A stretch of DNA of 39,838 bases from an uncultured bacterium (GTDB lineage: Bacteria > Cyanobacteriota > Vampirovibrionia > Gastranaerophilales > Gastranaerophilaceae), in contig CASFXY010000018.1 in the NCBI GenBank assembly GCA_949298805.1, positions 1-39,838 on the forward strand, given 5' to 3'. The stretch's first letter is position 1; every line of letters starts with the position of its first letter. The notes under the pieces are model-generated. The model saw only the letters and a list, made by a program, of their open reading frames with translations, was not told where the DNA came from and ran no database searches. The position numbers were made by a program, and so were the translations under genes. Positions 14,684 to 22,106 of this stretch are shown piece after piece.

Positions 14684-16125
14684 ATTTGTCCTAAAATCTT
14701 TAGCTCAAACTCGTTTGAAATTTCCTCAAGACAAATAACAGGAATATCGGTGTATATTTGTGAAATAAGTATAAATAAAAGCTGGCGCAAGTGTTGCGGC
14801 GCAACAAGAACCGCTTTTTGTTCAAGCACTTTATTTAATTTTTTCTTAAATTTCGAAAATTTTGTGCCGTCAATTTTAACCACGCCGTTATGTTCGTCTT
14901 CAGACTGGTTTTCAAGCATATTTATCAGTTCATCCGATACTTCATAACCAAAAATTTGTTTATCTTCATTTGCAAGAGAATAACAAATTTGCCTTGAAAG
15001 TGCCACACGAAGCTTGTCTAAGAGGTCTGCTTTACTTGATTCGTCTGAAAAATCATTTATCTTTTCAAAAATAAATACAACATCTTTAACACTTACTCTT
15101 TCTCTTATCAAATTACAAAATATATACTTAAGCTCACTTACGGTAATAAAATCACCTAAAACAGAATCTATCAAAAAAGAATTATGCTCTGAAACAAGCT
15201 CTATATAACGATTTATATCATTATATCCGAATATTTCGCTGACATGAGTTATTGCAAAATATTTAAGGTACTCTACCACATACTCGCAAGGTGTAATCCC
15301 TTTAGCCCAAAAATCCTTACAATATTTTTCTTCAATCCAAACAACTTTTCTGCCGCTCAGTTCGTCTTTGGTTTTAATTGTATTTTTAGGATATTTATCA
15401 ATATTTAATTCATCTTCAAAGTACATTAGATGCTTTGGATATGCCATAGCAGTGACTACAGGGACGGCATGAATAGAAATTGTAAAAGTATATTCATCCA
15501 GCTCGGGATTTTCAACAAATTGAACTTTTGGAATAATAAAACCCAACTCAGAAGTTAAATCCTGACGCGCTTTAATTGTTTGCTCAAGAAGATTATGAAC
15601 ATTTTGTGAATCATTAAGCGAATATAATTCTTCGCTTAAATTAATTGAAAGACGTTCTACACCAAGGTTTTGAGCCATTTTAGAAGGCGATAAAAGACTT
15701 TTAAGTTGCTTTTTCAAGTTGTTTAATTTATCAATTTCTCTTGAAATTTCTTCATTCAAAAATTCACGCTCTGAATCTTTTGCACCTTCAAGAAATTTTT
15801 TAATTTCTTCAATTCTCTCTCTTTTTTCGCGAATTTTCTTTTGAATATTTAAGCACAATTCCCAAGGCTGCTCTTTTGAATAAAGCATTTTTTCCATTTG
15901 AGATTTAAAACCTAAAATATCCTCAAATTCCGCCTCATCATAAATATTTTCAATCTCACGCACAAAAAGACAGTTATAGACAATTTTTGAACCGTTATCA
16001 GATTCATAAATTGAATATAAATCCCAACCTTCTTTGGACATTGCATTTAAAGTGTTTTCAAGAAGCGAAATTTCATCACTCGGACAAACTTTTATTGAAA
16101 ATTCCTGACGTGTAGGTTTAAACAT
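14680..16125 (-). CDS. FlhA cytoplasmic-domain protein without the membrane channel
   Basis: A soluble 481-residue protein. Residues about 155-481 match the whole cytoplasmic domain of FlhA/SctV: VERLSINLSEELYSL, then QDLTSELGFIIPKVQFVENP (FlhA: LAxELGFVxPxVRxRDN), YPKHLMYF, GRKVVWIEE, TPCEYVVEYLKYFAITHVSE (xVVxxHLxxxIxxHaxE), LGDFITVSELKYIFCNLIRE, RVSVKDVVFIFEKINDFS, LRVALSRQICYSLA, and the closing AVLVAPQHLRQLLFILIS. The eight-helix membrane part of FlhA is absent. In its place are a DUF4177-like domain (1-57, EGWDLYSIYESDNGSKIVY) and a coiled coil (about 90-145). In FlhA this domain forms the nine-subunit ring that docks chaperone-substrate complexes. Likely a dedicated soluble ring or adaptor for the export system at 5644-9619. 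A -10-like TAAAAT lies six bases before ATG; no Shine-Dalgarno. Confidence 0.82.
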   Translation of the reverse strand: MFKPTRQEFSIKVCPSDEISLLENTLNAMSKEGWDLYSIYESDNGSKIVYNCLFVREIENIYDEAEFEDILGFKSQMEKMLYSKEQPWELCLNIQKKIREKRERIEEIKKFLEGAKDSEREFLNEEISREIDKLNNLKKQLKSLLSPSKMAQNLGVERLSINLSEELYSLNDSQNVHNLLEQTIKARQDLTSELGFIIPKVQFVENPELDEYTFTISIHAVPVVTAMAYPKHLMYFEDELNIDKYPKNTIKTKDELSGRKVVWIEEKYCKDFWAKGITPCEYVVEYLKYFAITHVSEIFGYNDINRYIELVSEHNSFLIDSVLGDFITVSELKYIFCNLIRERVSVKDVVFIFEKINDFSDESSKADLLDKLRVALSRQICYSLANEDKQIFGYEVSDELINMLENQSEDEHNGVVKIDGTKFSKFKKKLNKVLEQKAVLVAPQHLRQLLFILISQIYTDIPVICLEEISNEFELKILGQI

Positions 16126-16145
16126 ATATTTATTTTAACATAAAT

Positions 16146-16481
16146 TTATGTATTTTTCTTTTCGTCGGCTTTATTTTTCGAAATTCTGTTTGCAATAAAA
16201 TCGGCAATTCCACCGGCAATAAATCCGCATAATGCAGTTATGGCAGCGCTTGTTACAACCAAAGCTGTTTTTCTTGCACCGCTGTAATAATGTTTATTGT
16301 TTTGAGCAGCATCTTTTGCTGCCTTAGCAAGATTTTTTACAAATTCGTCAGAATTCATAAATTTCCTTGCCGTGTATAAACCGTACAAGCCAAAAATGCC
16401 TGTGCCCGTTAACCTTCCCAGTCTTGTAATTTTATATTTGTTACCCTTAGGAGTTGTTGCTTCAGTGCTTAAAACTCTCAT
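16146..16481 (-). CDS. hypothetical small membrane protein, 111 aa
   Basis: Basic N-terminus (MRVLSTEATTPKGNKYKITRLGRLTG), a glycine/aromatic segment GTGIFGLYGLYTARKFM, an amphipathic helix, and one clear membrane helix (about 75-97, TALVVTSAAITALCGFIAGG) before a Lys-rich tail. A TATAAT-like -10 and AAGGAAG ribosome site precede ATG. No family recognised; it looks like one of the many small lineage-specific proteins in such genomes. Confidence 0.7.
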   Translation of the reverse strand: MRVLSTEATTPKGNKYKITRLGRLTGTGIFGLYGLYTARKFMNSDEFVKNLAKAAKDAAQNNKHYYSGARKTALVVTSAAITALCGFIAGGIADFIANRISKNKADEKKNT

Positions 16482-16613
16482 AGTCTTCCTTTTATTCTCT
16501 ATTTATATTATAACCTCATTTTTTTTTAAATTTTGGCATGTATATTATTCTTATATAAACATTGTAATAATATTTAATAATGGAAAAAATACACTTATTT
16601 GTGTTATTATTTT

Positions 16614-16877
16614 AAAGCCACGCTTCACGGGGTGTTGCAAGCCCTCGACCGAAAGCTTATGTCGGGTGCAAAGCCTGCTATGAGGCATTTTAATTGTAAA
16701 TTGAAAGTTAAAATATTGTTGATAGCGCAAGCTGTTGCGGCGATTATGCAATGAACCGTGTCAGGATGGAAACATAGCAGCACTAAATTGAAGTTAACGG
16801 GTGTGATAGTTTGTGAAGTAGATATTTTAATCGTAAGTTTATTTTTACTTTGACGATAGGCAGGGCGTGGCTTTTTT
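16614..16877 (+). ncRNA. ffs: large-type bacterial SRP RNA
   Basis: The signature GTGTCAGGATGGAAACATAG followed by CAGCACTAA is the SRP domain (helix 8): the conserved GUCAGG/AGCAGC internal loops flank an AUG-GAAA-CAU hairpin with a GNRA loop, where Ffh binds. The 5' end AAGCCACGC pairs with GCGTGGCTT at 16865-16873, closing a long RNA of about 260 bases. The 5' third (GGGGTGTTGCAAGCCCTCGA and on) fits the Alu domain of the Bacillus-type 6S/scRNA form rather than 4.5S. TATTAT at 16605-16610 is a plausible -10, and the run of T at 16872-16877 acts as terminator. The 3' end touches the stop codon of the convergent GHL10 gene. Confidence 0.93.
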
Positions 16878-18711
16878 ATTTATTATTTGTGTTATCACAG
16901 TCCCTTGCAAAAACGCAAGCTTTCAGCACATCTGCATATTTTTTATCCAAATGTGCCCAGTCAAAAAGTACAACCCCTTCGAGTCTTTGATTTCTTACAA
17001 TGTGAATTTGTTTCAATAAATCTTCGCTCTCACCTTCCATAAAACCGACAAAAAGTCCGGGGTAAATTTTTGTTTTGGAAGAACTTTTACGCTTTAATTC
17101 TTCAATCATACTATCTGCAAGATTATAATCCGCGGTTAAAATCAAAGGTGTAAGTGCATCTACATAGTTATAAGAACTCCACCTTTGCCAATTTTGCTGT
17201 TTTGTTTCAAGACTTGTTTTATAGTCAGGAAAAACAACCGCAGAAAGCAAAACACCTCTGTCTTTTAAGGCTTCCTTTATACTTGCTACATATTTTGTAA
17301 TTCTATCTTGTCTATATAAATCCCACTTATTCCACATAGAAGAATTTGCGCTTATATTAACGGGGTCAATACCGTATATTTTTTTAAATTCCTCTCTGGC
17401 ATAAGGTGTATAGCCCCAATTACTTGCCTCATAATTTGAAGAAGAAGCTTTAGCCGAAACAGGATATCTTACATAATCAAGATTTACACCGTCAATATTA
17501 TATTTTGCACATATTTCAAGAATTAATTTTGTTAAAAAATCAATAACTTCAGGATTTGCAGGGTCTATAAAATAACCTCTATGCTCGCTAATATGCGCCA
17601 CTGGCTCATTTGATTCGCTGTTTGCCTTATTTCTGTTACCCCAAGCAGGTCTTAGCGCAAGAATATTATAAGCATCTTCCTGCGGAAGTTTATTACCGAT
17701 ATAAAAAGATTCAAACCAAACATGAAGTGTCATATTTCGCTTATGCGCGCCTCGAACCCAAACAGACAAAGGGTCATAGCCTCTAAAATTTTTATTTTGT
17801 CTATCAAAACCGTAACTTCTCATTACATCGGAAGGAAAAATAGTTTTGCCATGGAAATAAGTTTCTAAAAATATAGTATTTATACCAAGTTGCGCCATTT
17901 CATCAAGTGTGCGCTCTACTTCAGCTTCGTTTTTTTGCACAGGGCGCACCCACACACCTTTCAGCTCATTTTTTAAATACGGCAGAGTATAACTAAGGGC
18001 AGTTTGCGAAGAAATTATGGAGTCTTTAGCACTTTGTAATGCTGCATTGGAATTTGATGAGCATGAACGTTTAAGCTGTTTTTTAGCTAATTTTAAATAT
18101 TCCTTTACTTTTTTATCATCACGATTTTTATACTGTTTTCTGGTAGTTTCAAGTATTTGCTCGACTTCATTAATTTTAACTTTTGCACAATAACGATAGC
18201 TGTCTATTGTTGTAAATGAGTGTAAAATATTATTTTTAGAATCAATCCTTACTTTTGTACCGACTTTTAAATTATCGCTAATCCATTTTTTTGCACTGCC
18301 ATGCCCGCTTATTACAAATCCGTCATGCGGTATAATTGAATCCGCACCGGTTAAGCGCACAACCGTATCTCCGACAACAACAGCTTCTTTTCCAAACTCA
18401 TTTGTAAGAGTTCTCCTGCCATATTCTCTTTTATAGATTACAAGCTGATTTGGTCCGCGATTTCCGGGAAAAGATATTCCGAGTTTATTTGAACGACTTC
18501 CGGGATATATAGCATCAATTTTTCTTGAGGATTTTGCAATTACCCTGTCTTTTTTTGAAAGTTTACCATATTCAACTCCGGATTCACTTTCACTGTCCAG
18601 TTTTTGCGCAGTAGTATCCGACACTTGCAAAAGTGCATCTTTTTTTGCAGCATACGCAGGTATGTTCAAAAGTAATACTAAAAATAGAACTATCGCAAAA
18701 AGCTTTTTCAT
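16876..18711 (-). CDS. secreted GHL10-type glycoside hydrolase-like protein (COG1649/YngK family)
   Basis: A 611-residue exported protein: signal peptide (MKKLFAIVLFLVLLLNIPAYA), an N-terminal domain of about 220 residues (possibly a cell-wall-binding or beta domain, GVEYGKLSKKDRVIAKSSRK), then a TIM barrel from about residue 248: LKGVWVRPVQ, INTIFLETYFHGKTIFPS, YDPLSVWVRGAHKRNMTLHVW, FIDPANPEVIDFL, IDGVNLDYVRYPV, LLSAVVFPDY, YVDALTPLILTADY and VVLFDWAHL. The order matches the DUF187/GHL10 family of putative glycan hydrolases; NLDYVRYP carries the conserved acidic residue. Substrate unknown, probably cell-surface polysaccharide or peptidoglycan. ATG has GAGGA seven bases upstream. The stop sits in the T-run of the SRP RNA terminator. 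Confidence 0.88.
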   Translation of the reverse strand: MKKLFAIVLFLVLLLNIPAYAAKKDALLQVSDTTAQKLDSESESGVEYGKLSKKDRVIAKSSRKIDAIYPGSRSNKLGISFPGNRGPNQLVIYKREYGRRTLTNEFGKEAVVVGDTVVRLTGADSIIPHDGFVISGHGSAKKWISDNLKVGTKVRIDSKNNILHSFTTIDSYRYCAKVKINEVEQILETTRKQYKNRDDKKVKEYLKLAKKQLKRSCSSNSNAALQSAKDSIISSQTALSYTLPYLKNELKGVWVRPVQKNEAEVERTLDEMAQLGINTIFLETYFHGKTIFPSDVMRSYGFDRQNKNFRGYDPLSVWVRGAHKRNMTLHVWFESFYIGNKLPQEDAYNILALRPAWGNRNKANSESNEPVAHISEHRGYFIDPANPEVIDFLTKLILEICAKYNIDGVNLDYVRYPVSAKASSSNYEASNWGYTPYAREEFKKIYGIDPVNISANSSMWNKWDLYRQDRITKYVASIKEALKDRGVLLSAVVFPDYKTSLETKQQNWQRWSSYNYVDALTPLILTADYNLADSMIEELKRKSSSKTKIYPGLFVGFMEGESEDLLKQIHIVRNQRLEGVVLFDWAHLDKKYADVLKACVFARDCDNTNNK

Positions 18712-18787
18712 TTCCTCTTAATTTTACACAAAAATTTTACATAGTGCAAAAAATAATATATAATATTTTACATAAAAGGAGTTAAAA

Positions 18788-19138
18788 ATGGTAAACGATA
18801 ATACCCAAACAATGCCCATAGAGGTTTGCATATTAACTAAAGACCATGACATTAAAGGAACAGTGCACGTTTCAAAACTAACAAAGGCAAACCGCGAACT
18901 GACAGAGCTTTTAAATGACAAGGAAAGACGTTTTCTTGCCGTTACTAATGCTGAGATTATGGGTAAAAACTCCTCCAGCGCACCAAGAAGATATGATTTT
19001 CTTGAAATTCACATGGATTCAATTGTCATAATTCACCCTGCAACTCAAGTATTATTCAAAGAAACTTCAAAAGCTCAAGAGGACATCGCAAGGTTTAGAG
19101 AATTAAGAAATAAACTTTCGCAAACAAAACCGTTTTAA
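18788..19138 (+). CDS. hypothetical protein, 116 aa
   Basis: A soluble protein with a perfect ribosome site (AAAGGAG, seven bases before ATG) and TATAAT at 18759-18764. The N-terminal half alternates short hydrophobic strands (IEVCILTKDHDIKGTVHVSK, FLAVTNAEIMG, YDFLEIHMDSIVIIHPA), suggesting a small beta barrel; the C-terminal 30 residues form a charged helix (FKETSKAQEDIARFRELRNK). The closest impression is of small beta-barrel domains of uncharacterised cyanobacteria-related proteins; I cannot name a family. Stands alone between two divergent or convergent neighbours. Confidence 0.75.
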   Translation: MVNDNTQTMPIEVCILTKDHDIKGTVHVSKLTKANRELTELLNDKERRFLAVTNAEIMGKNSSSAPRRYDFLEIHMDSIVIIHPATQVLFKETSKAQEDIARFRELRNKLSQTKPF

Positions 19139-19189
19139 TATAAAAATCGCCAAAGCTTTTAATATGAGAATATTCTAACTTTTAGATTT

Positions 19190-20245
19190 TTAACTTACAA
19201 CTTTATTCAACCCATGCGGTTTATCAACATCACGTTTAAGTTTAAGTGCAATTTTTAGCGCAAGCATTTGTATTACAAAAACAACACTCAAAATTCTTGA
19301 CAATAAATCTTCGCAATAAGGCATAATAATTGAAATTTTTGCCCCAAATTCTTCCTGACTGTCAGTTATAACAACACTTTTTGGCTTATAATCTTTTGTA
19401 ATTTTATTTAGTGTTTTTATTTCAAAATCGCAAAAGTCACTTGTAATAATTTCAATAAGTGTATCAATTTTATTTAAAATTGCAACATGTCCATGTACAA
19501 ATTCGCCCATAGAATATGCATTCACATCAATATAAGATGTTTCTTTAATTTTAAGAGCGCACTCACGCGCAAGTGCATAATTTGCGCCCTGACCAATTAC
19601 AGGAAAGGCTTTATATTTGGATAAAAAATTAGCTGCTTTATCTAAATTTATTGTTAAATCAAGCACATTTTCAATATTTTTTCTAACATCCGTTATATTT
19701 TTTAAATAAGGAGTAACATCTTTTAAATTATTTTGTGCGATTTTAACCGCACAAAGATAAAGCGCACAAAGAGAGGCGCTAAAGGACTTTGTAGCGGCAA
19801 TAGAATTTTCTTTGCCTGCACCTATATTAATTTTGTAATCGCACAAATTCCAAAGTGTAGAATTTTCATTATTAACAATTGCTAAAGTATCAGCGCCAAA
19901 GTCTTTAACTTTTTTTGCTGCAAGTGTTGTATCATAAGTTTCACCAGACTGACTTATAAAAATATAAAGAGCATTTTTTTCAGGCTGTTTATTTTTACAA
20001 ATAAATTCACCCGAAAACTCAATTTTTGTGTCTGTTTGCGCTATATCTTCAAAAAACCTTTTACCCAAAAGTCCGCAATTATATGAAGATCCGCTTGCAA
20101 CAATTTTTATACTTTTTGTATTAGCAGGCACATCAAGCAAGAGCACATAATTTTTAACATACTTTTCGATAAGAGCACCTATAATTGCAGGTTGCTCTAG
20201 TATTTCAACACACATTTGCGCTTGTTTTTGCTTTTTTAAAAACAT
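19190..20245 (-). CDS. double-SIS sugar isomerase, GlmS isomerase domain without glutaminase
   Basis: A 351-residue protein matching only the C-terminal half of glucosamine-6-phosphate synthase. CVEILEQPAIIGALI resembles the GlmS linker (MxKEIxEQPxxL). SIS domain 1: IVASGSSYNCGLLGKRF, ISQSGETYDTTLAAK, NNENSTLW. SIS domain 2: AFPVIGQGANYALARECALKIKETSYIDVNAY, MGEFVHGHVAIL; end LKRDVDKPHGLNKVV recalls GlmS DPDxPRxLxKSVTVE. Lacking the N-terminal Cys glutaminase, it may work with free ammonia, act as a deaminase (GlmD, AgaS) or deglycase (FrlB). ATG is preceded by AGGTGA; its -10 lies in the palindrome at 20265-20272 shared with hemW. A normal glmS was not seen in the window. Confidence 0.85.
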   Translation of the reverse strand: MFLKKQKQAQMCVEILEQPAIIGALIEKYVKNYVLLLDVPANTKSIKIVASGSSYNCGLLGKRFFEDIAQTDTKIEFSGEFICKNKQPEKNALYIFISQSGETYDTTLAAKKVKDFGADTLAIVNNENSTLWNLCDYKINIGAGKENSIAATKSFSASLCALYLCAVKIAQNNLKDVTPYLKNITDVRKNIENVLDLTINLDKAANFLSKYKAFPVIGQGANYALARECALKIKETSYIDVNAYSMGEFVHGHVAILNKIDTLIEIITSDFCDFEIKTLNKITKDYKPKSVVITDSQEEFGAKISIIMPYCEDLLSRILSVVFVIQMLALKIALKLKRDVDKPHGLNKVVS

Positions 20246-20264
20246 AATAAAATCACCTGTCTAT

Positions 20265-20272
20265 ATTATAAT
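20265..20272. promoter_or_regulatory. palindromic ATTATAAT, shared -10 of the SIS gene and hemW
   Basis: TATAAT reads both ways. hemW starts six bases from it (leaderless); the SIS gene has a 19-base gap holding AGGTGA. Confidence 0.5.
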
Positions 20273-20278
20273 ATTAAT

Positions 20279-21358
20279 ATGCCCAAAAGTGTCTATATTC
20301 ATATACCTTTTTGTACTAAAAAATGTAATTATTGCTCTTTTTTATCAGGCATAAATCCGTGCTACAAAAGCATTTATATCGAAAAATTAATTTTGGAAAT
20401 TAAAAACTTTTACAAGGGCGAAATTTTACAAACTGTTTATTTTGGAGGAGGAACACCCTCGCTTTTAGAACCTTTTGAGGTTGAAAAAATACTTAAATGC
20501 TTTAATTACAATGAAAAAACCGAAATCACCCTTGAGGCAAATCCCAAAACATGCAATTTGAATAAATTAAAAGCTTTTTATAATTTGGGAATTAACAGAA
20601 TAAGCCTTGGAGTGCAATCTTTTAACAATGAAATCTTAAAAACCGCAGGCAGAATACATAATTCTGATGATGCACTTAAAAGCATTGAAAACATTAAACT
20701 TGCAGGTTTTGAAAATTTTAGTATTGATTTAATGTATGGTTTAGCGACTCAAACTCTAAAAATATGGCAAAACACTTTAGATATTGCAAAAAAGCTTTCC
20801 CCGCCTCATATTTCATTATACGGGCTAAAAATCGAGCAGGGTTGTAATTTTTACCTGTACCCGCCAAAAAACTTGCCCGATGAAGATATGCAAGCTGATA
20901 TGTATGAAATGGCACTTGAAACCTTTGGAAATTATTACCATTATGAATTTTCAAACTTTGCAGCTGAAAAAAATTTTTGCTCAAAACATAATTTAACCTA
21001 TTGGAATATAAAACCATATTGGGGCTTTGGACTTGGCTCATCAGGTTTTGTAAACAATAGGCGTTACGAAAATGAAGCTGATTTTGATAAATATATAGAA
21101 AATCCGACTGCACAAAAAAAATTTTACAAAACAAATTTACTGGAAGAACACATTTTTTTAGGTTTTAGGAAATTTGAAGGCATAAATATTGAAGAAATTA
21201 ATAAAATTTTTTCAATTGATTTCAATAAAAAATATGCTGCACAACTTGAAAAATTCATCTCAAGCGGACATATTCAAAAAACTTTACAAGGTTATAAACT
21301 TACAAAATCAGGCGTAATGCTTTCAAATACAGTGCTTTGTGAATTTTTGGACTATTAA
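20279..21358 (+). CDS. hemW: radical SAM heme chaperone HemW
   Basis: A 359-residue HemN-like radical SAM protein. The N-terminus has MPKSVYIHIPFCTKKCNYCS, with the CxxxCxxC that binds the 4Fe-4S cluster; then VYFGGGTPSLLEP, ITLEANPKTCN, INRISLGVQSFNNEIL, FENFSIDLMYGLATQTLKIW and HISLYGLKIEQGC. It has the short HemW-type N-terminus without the extra residues that coproporphyrinogen dehydrogenase HemN needs, so heme insertion or chaperone activity is more likely than heme synthesis. The -10 is six bases before ATG and there is no Shine-Dalgarno. Confidence 0.93.
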   Translation: MPKSVYIHIPFCTKKCNYCSFLSGINPCYKSIYIEKLILEIKNFYKGEILQTVYFGGGTPSLLEPFEVEKILKCFNYNEKTEITLEANPKTCNLNKLKAFYNLGINRISLGVQSFNNEILKTAGRIHNSDDALKSIENIKLAGFENFSIDLMYGLATQTLKIWQNTLDIAKKLSPPHISLYGLKIEQGCNFYLYPPKNLPDEDMQADMYEMALETFGNYYHYEFSNFAAEKNFCSKHNLTYWNIKPYWGFGLGSSGFVNNRRYENEADFDKYIENPTAQKKFYKTNLLEEHIFLGFRKFEGINIEEINKIFSIDFNKKYAAQLEKFISSGHIQKTLQGYKLTKSGVMLSNTVLCEFLDY

Positions 21359-21375
21359 CTTTAGCCTGTTGTAAG

Positions 21376-21404
21376 TTGCCAAAGAGAAAAAATAAGTCTA
21401 ATAT
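21376..21404 (+). promoter_or_regulatory. promoter giving a leaderless start at 21411
   Basis: TTGCCA at 21376-21381, 17 bases, TAATAT at 21399-21404, then six bases to ATG. The predicted transcription start falls at the start codon. Confidence 0.6.
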
Positions 21405-21410
21405 TAAAAT

Positions 21411-21755
21411 ATGACAAATTATACCAAAAAACGCTGGTATGATAGTGAGCCTTGGACAGGAGAGGTTCTTGATGTCCTGCAAACACTTACCATTCGCTCT
21501 CATTATGAAATTGCGCGCGAAGTAATTAAAGTAATCGATGTTATAAGAGCAAACAACAGAGAGCGCGATGAAGTGCCGTTAAGCCTTGGACTGGAAAGAG
21601 TTTTGGGACTTTATAAAGAACAAAATAAAAGAAGATGGTATGATAATTCTATGCCGTTATCCAGAATTTTTAAAACCGCATCTTGCTTACCTGATGAAGA
21701 TTTTCAGAATATAATGCAGGGAATATCCCTCAGTTTAAGGAATGAAGTAAAATGA
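21411..21755 (+). CDS. hypothetical protein with two RWYD motifs, 114 aa
   Basis: A soluble helical protein. KKRWYDSEPW near the N-terminus and KRRWYDNSMPL near residue 75 repeat a K-R-W-Y-D unit, each followed by a helix. The middle (IAREVIKVIDVIRANNRERD) is a charged helix. No family recognised. The ATGA at 21752 overlaps the next gene by four bases, so both are translated from one mRNA and may act together. Confidence 0.75.
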   Translation: MTNYTKKRWYDSEPWTGEVLDVLQTLTIRSHYEIAREVIKVIDVIRANNRERDEVPLSLGLERVLGLYKEQNKRRWYDNSMPLSRIFKTASCLPDEDFQNIMQGISLSLRNEVK

Positions 21756-22066
21756 CAGACAAAGAAGAAATTGTTGCAAATATGCAACAAGTCGTAGAAC
21801 AAATGTTTAAGGATGATATTGAGGAAAATCCCGATTCTTTAAATGAATATTTTGACTGCTCTGCTTGTGGCAAAAACGCACCTTTAGCAGGTTCAATTCA
21901 ATATGGCAAATACAGACTCTGTAATTCTTGCGTTTTACTTGCTGAAACAGGCTTTGCCCTTAAAAAATTTGATAATATTCAAACATTAATTGATGCAATG
22001 GAAGATAAACGCCTTGAAGAACTTTGTGATTTTATTAAAAGAGATGAGGCTAAAGAGAATAATTAA
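21752..22066 (+). CDS. zinc-finger-like hypothetical protein, 104 aa
   Basis: An acidic helical N-terminus (MTDKEEIVANMQQVVEQMFK) followed by a treble-clef or ribbon-like motif: CSACGKNAPLAGSIQYGKYR then LCNSCVLLAE, i.e. CxxC-x19-CxxC, which should bind one zinc ion. A helix and charged tail (LEELCDFIKRDEAKENN) follow. Coupled to the RWYD gene by a four-base overlap. The Cys pattern resembles ribosome- or RNA-associated small zinc proteins, but no specific match is claimed. Confidence 0.78.
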   Translation: MTDKEEIVANMQQVVEQMFKDDIEENPDSLNEYFDCSACGKNAPLAGSIQYGKYRLCNSCVLLAETGFALKKFDNIQTLIDAMEDKRLEELCDFIKRDEAKENN

Positions 22067-22069
22067 AGT

Positions 22070-22097
22070 TTGTTTTAAACACTTTTTTTAATATAAT
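22070..22097 (+). promoter_or_regulatory. dxr promoter
   Basis: TTGTTT at 22070-22075, 16 bases, TATAAT at 22092-22097, nine bases to the dxr ATG at 22107. No Shine-Dalgarno between them. Confidence 0.55.
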
Positions 22098-22106
22098 ATT
22101 ATCGTT

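Noticed and set aside
16372-16751. ORFs across the SRP RNA region on both strands
   Set aside because: They lie on a structured RNA with clear SRP signature and lack ribosome sites.
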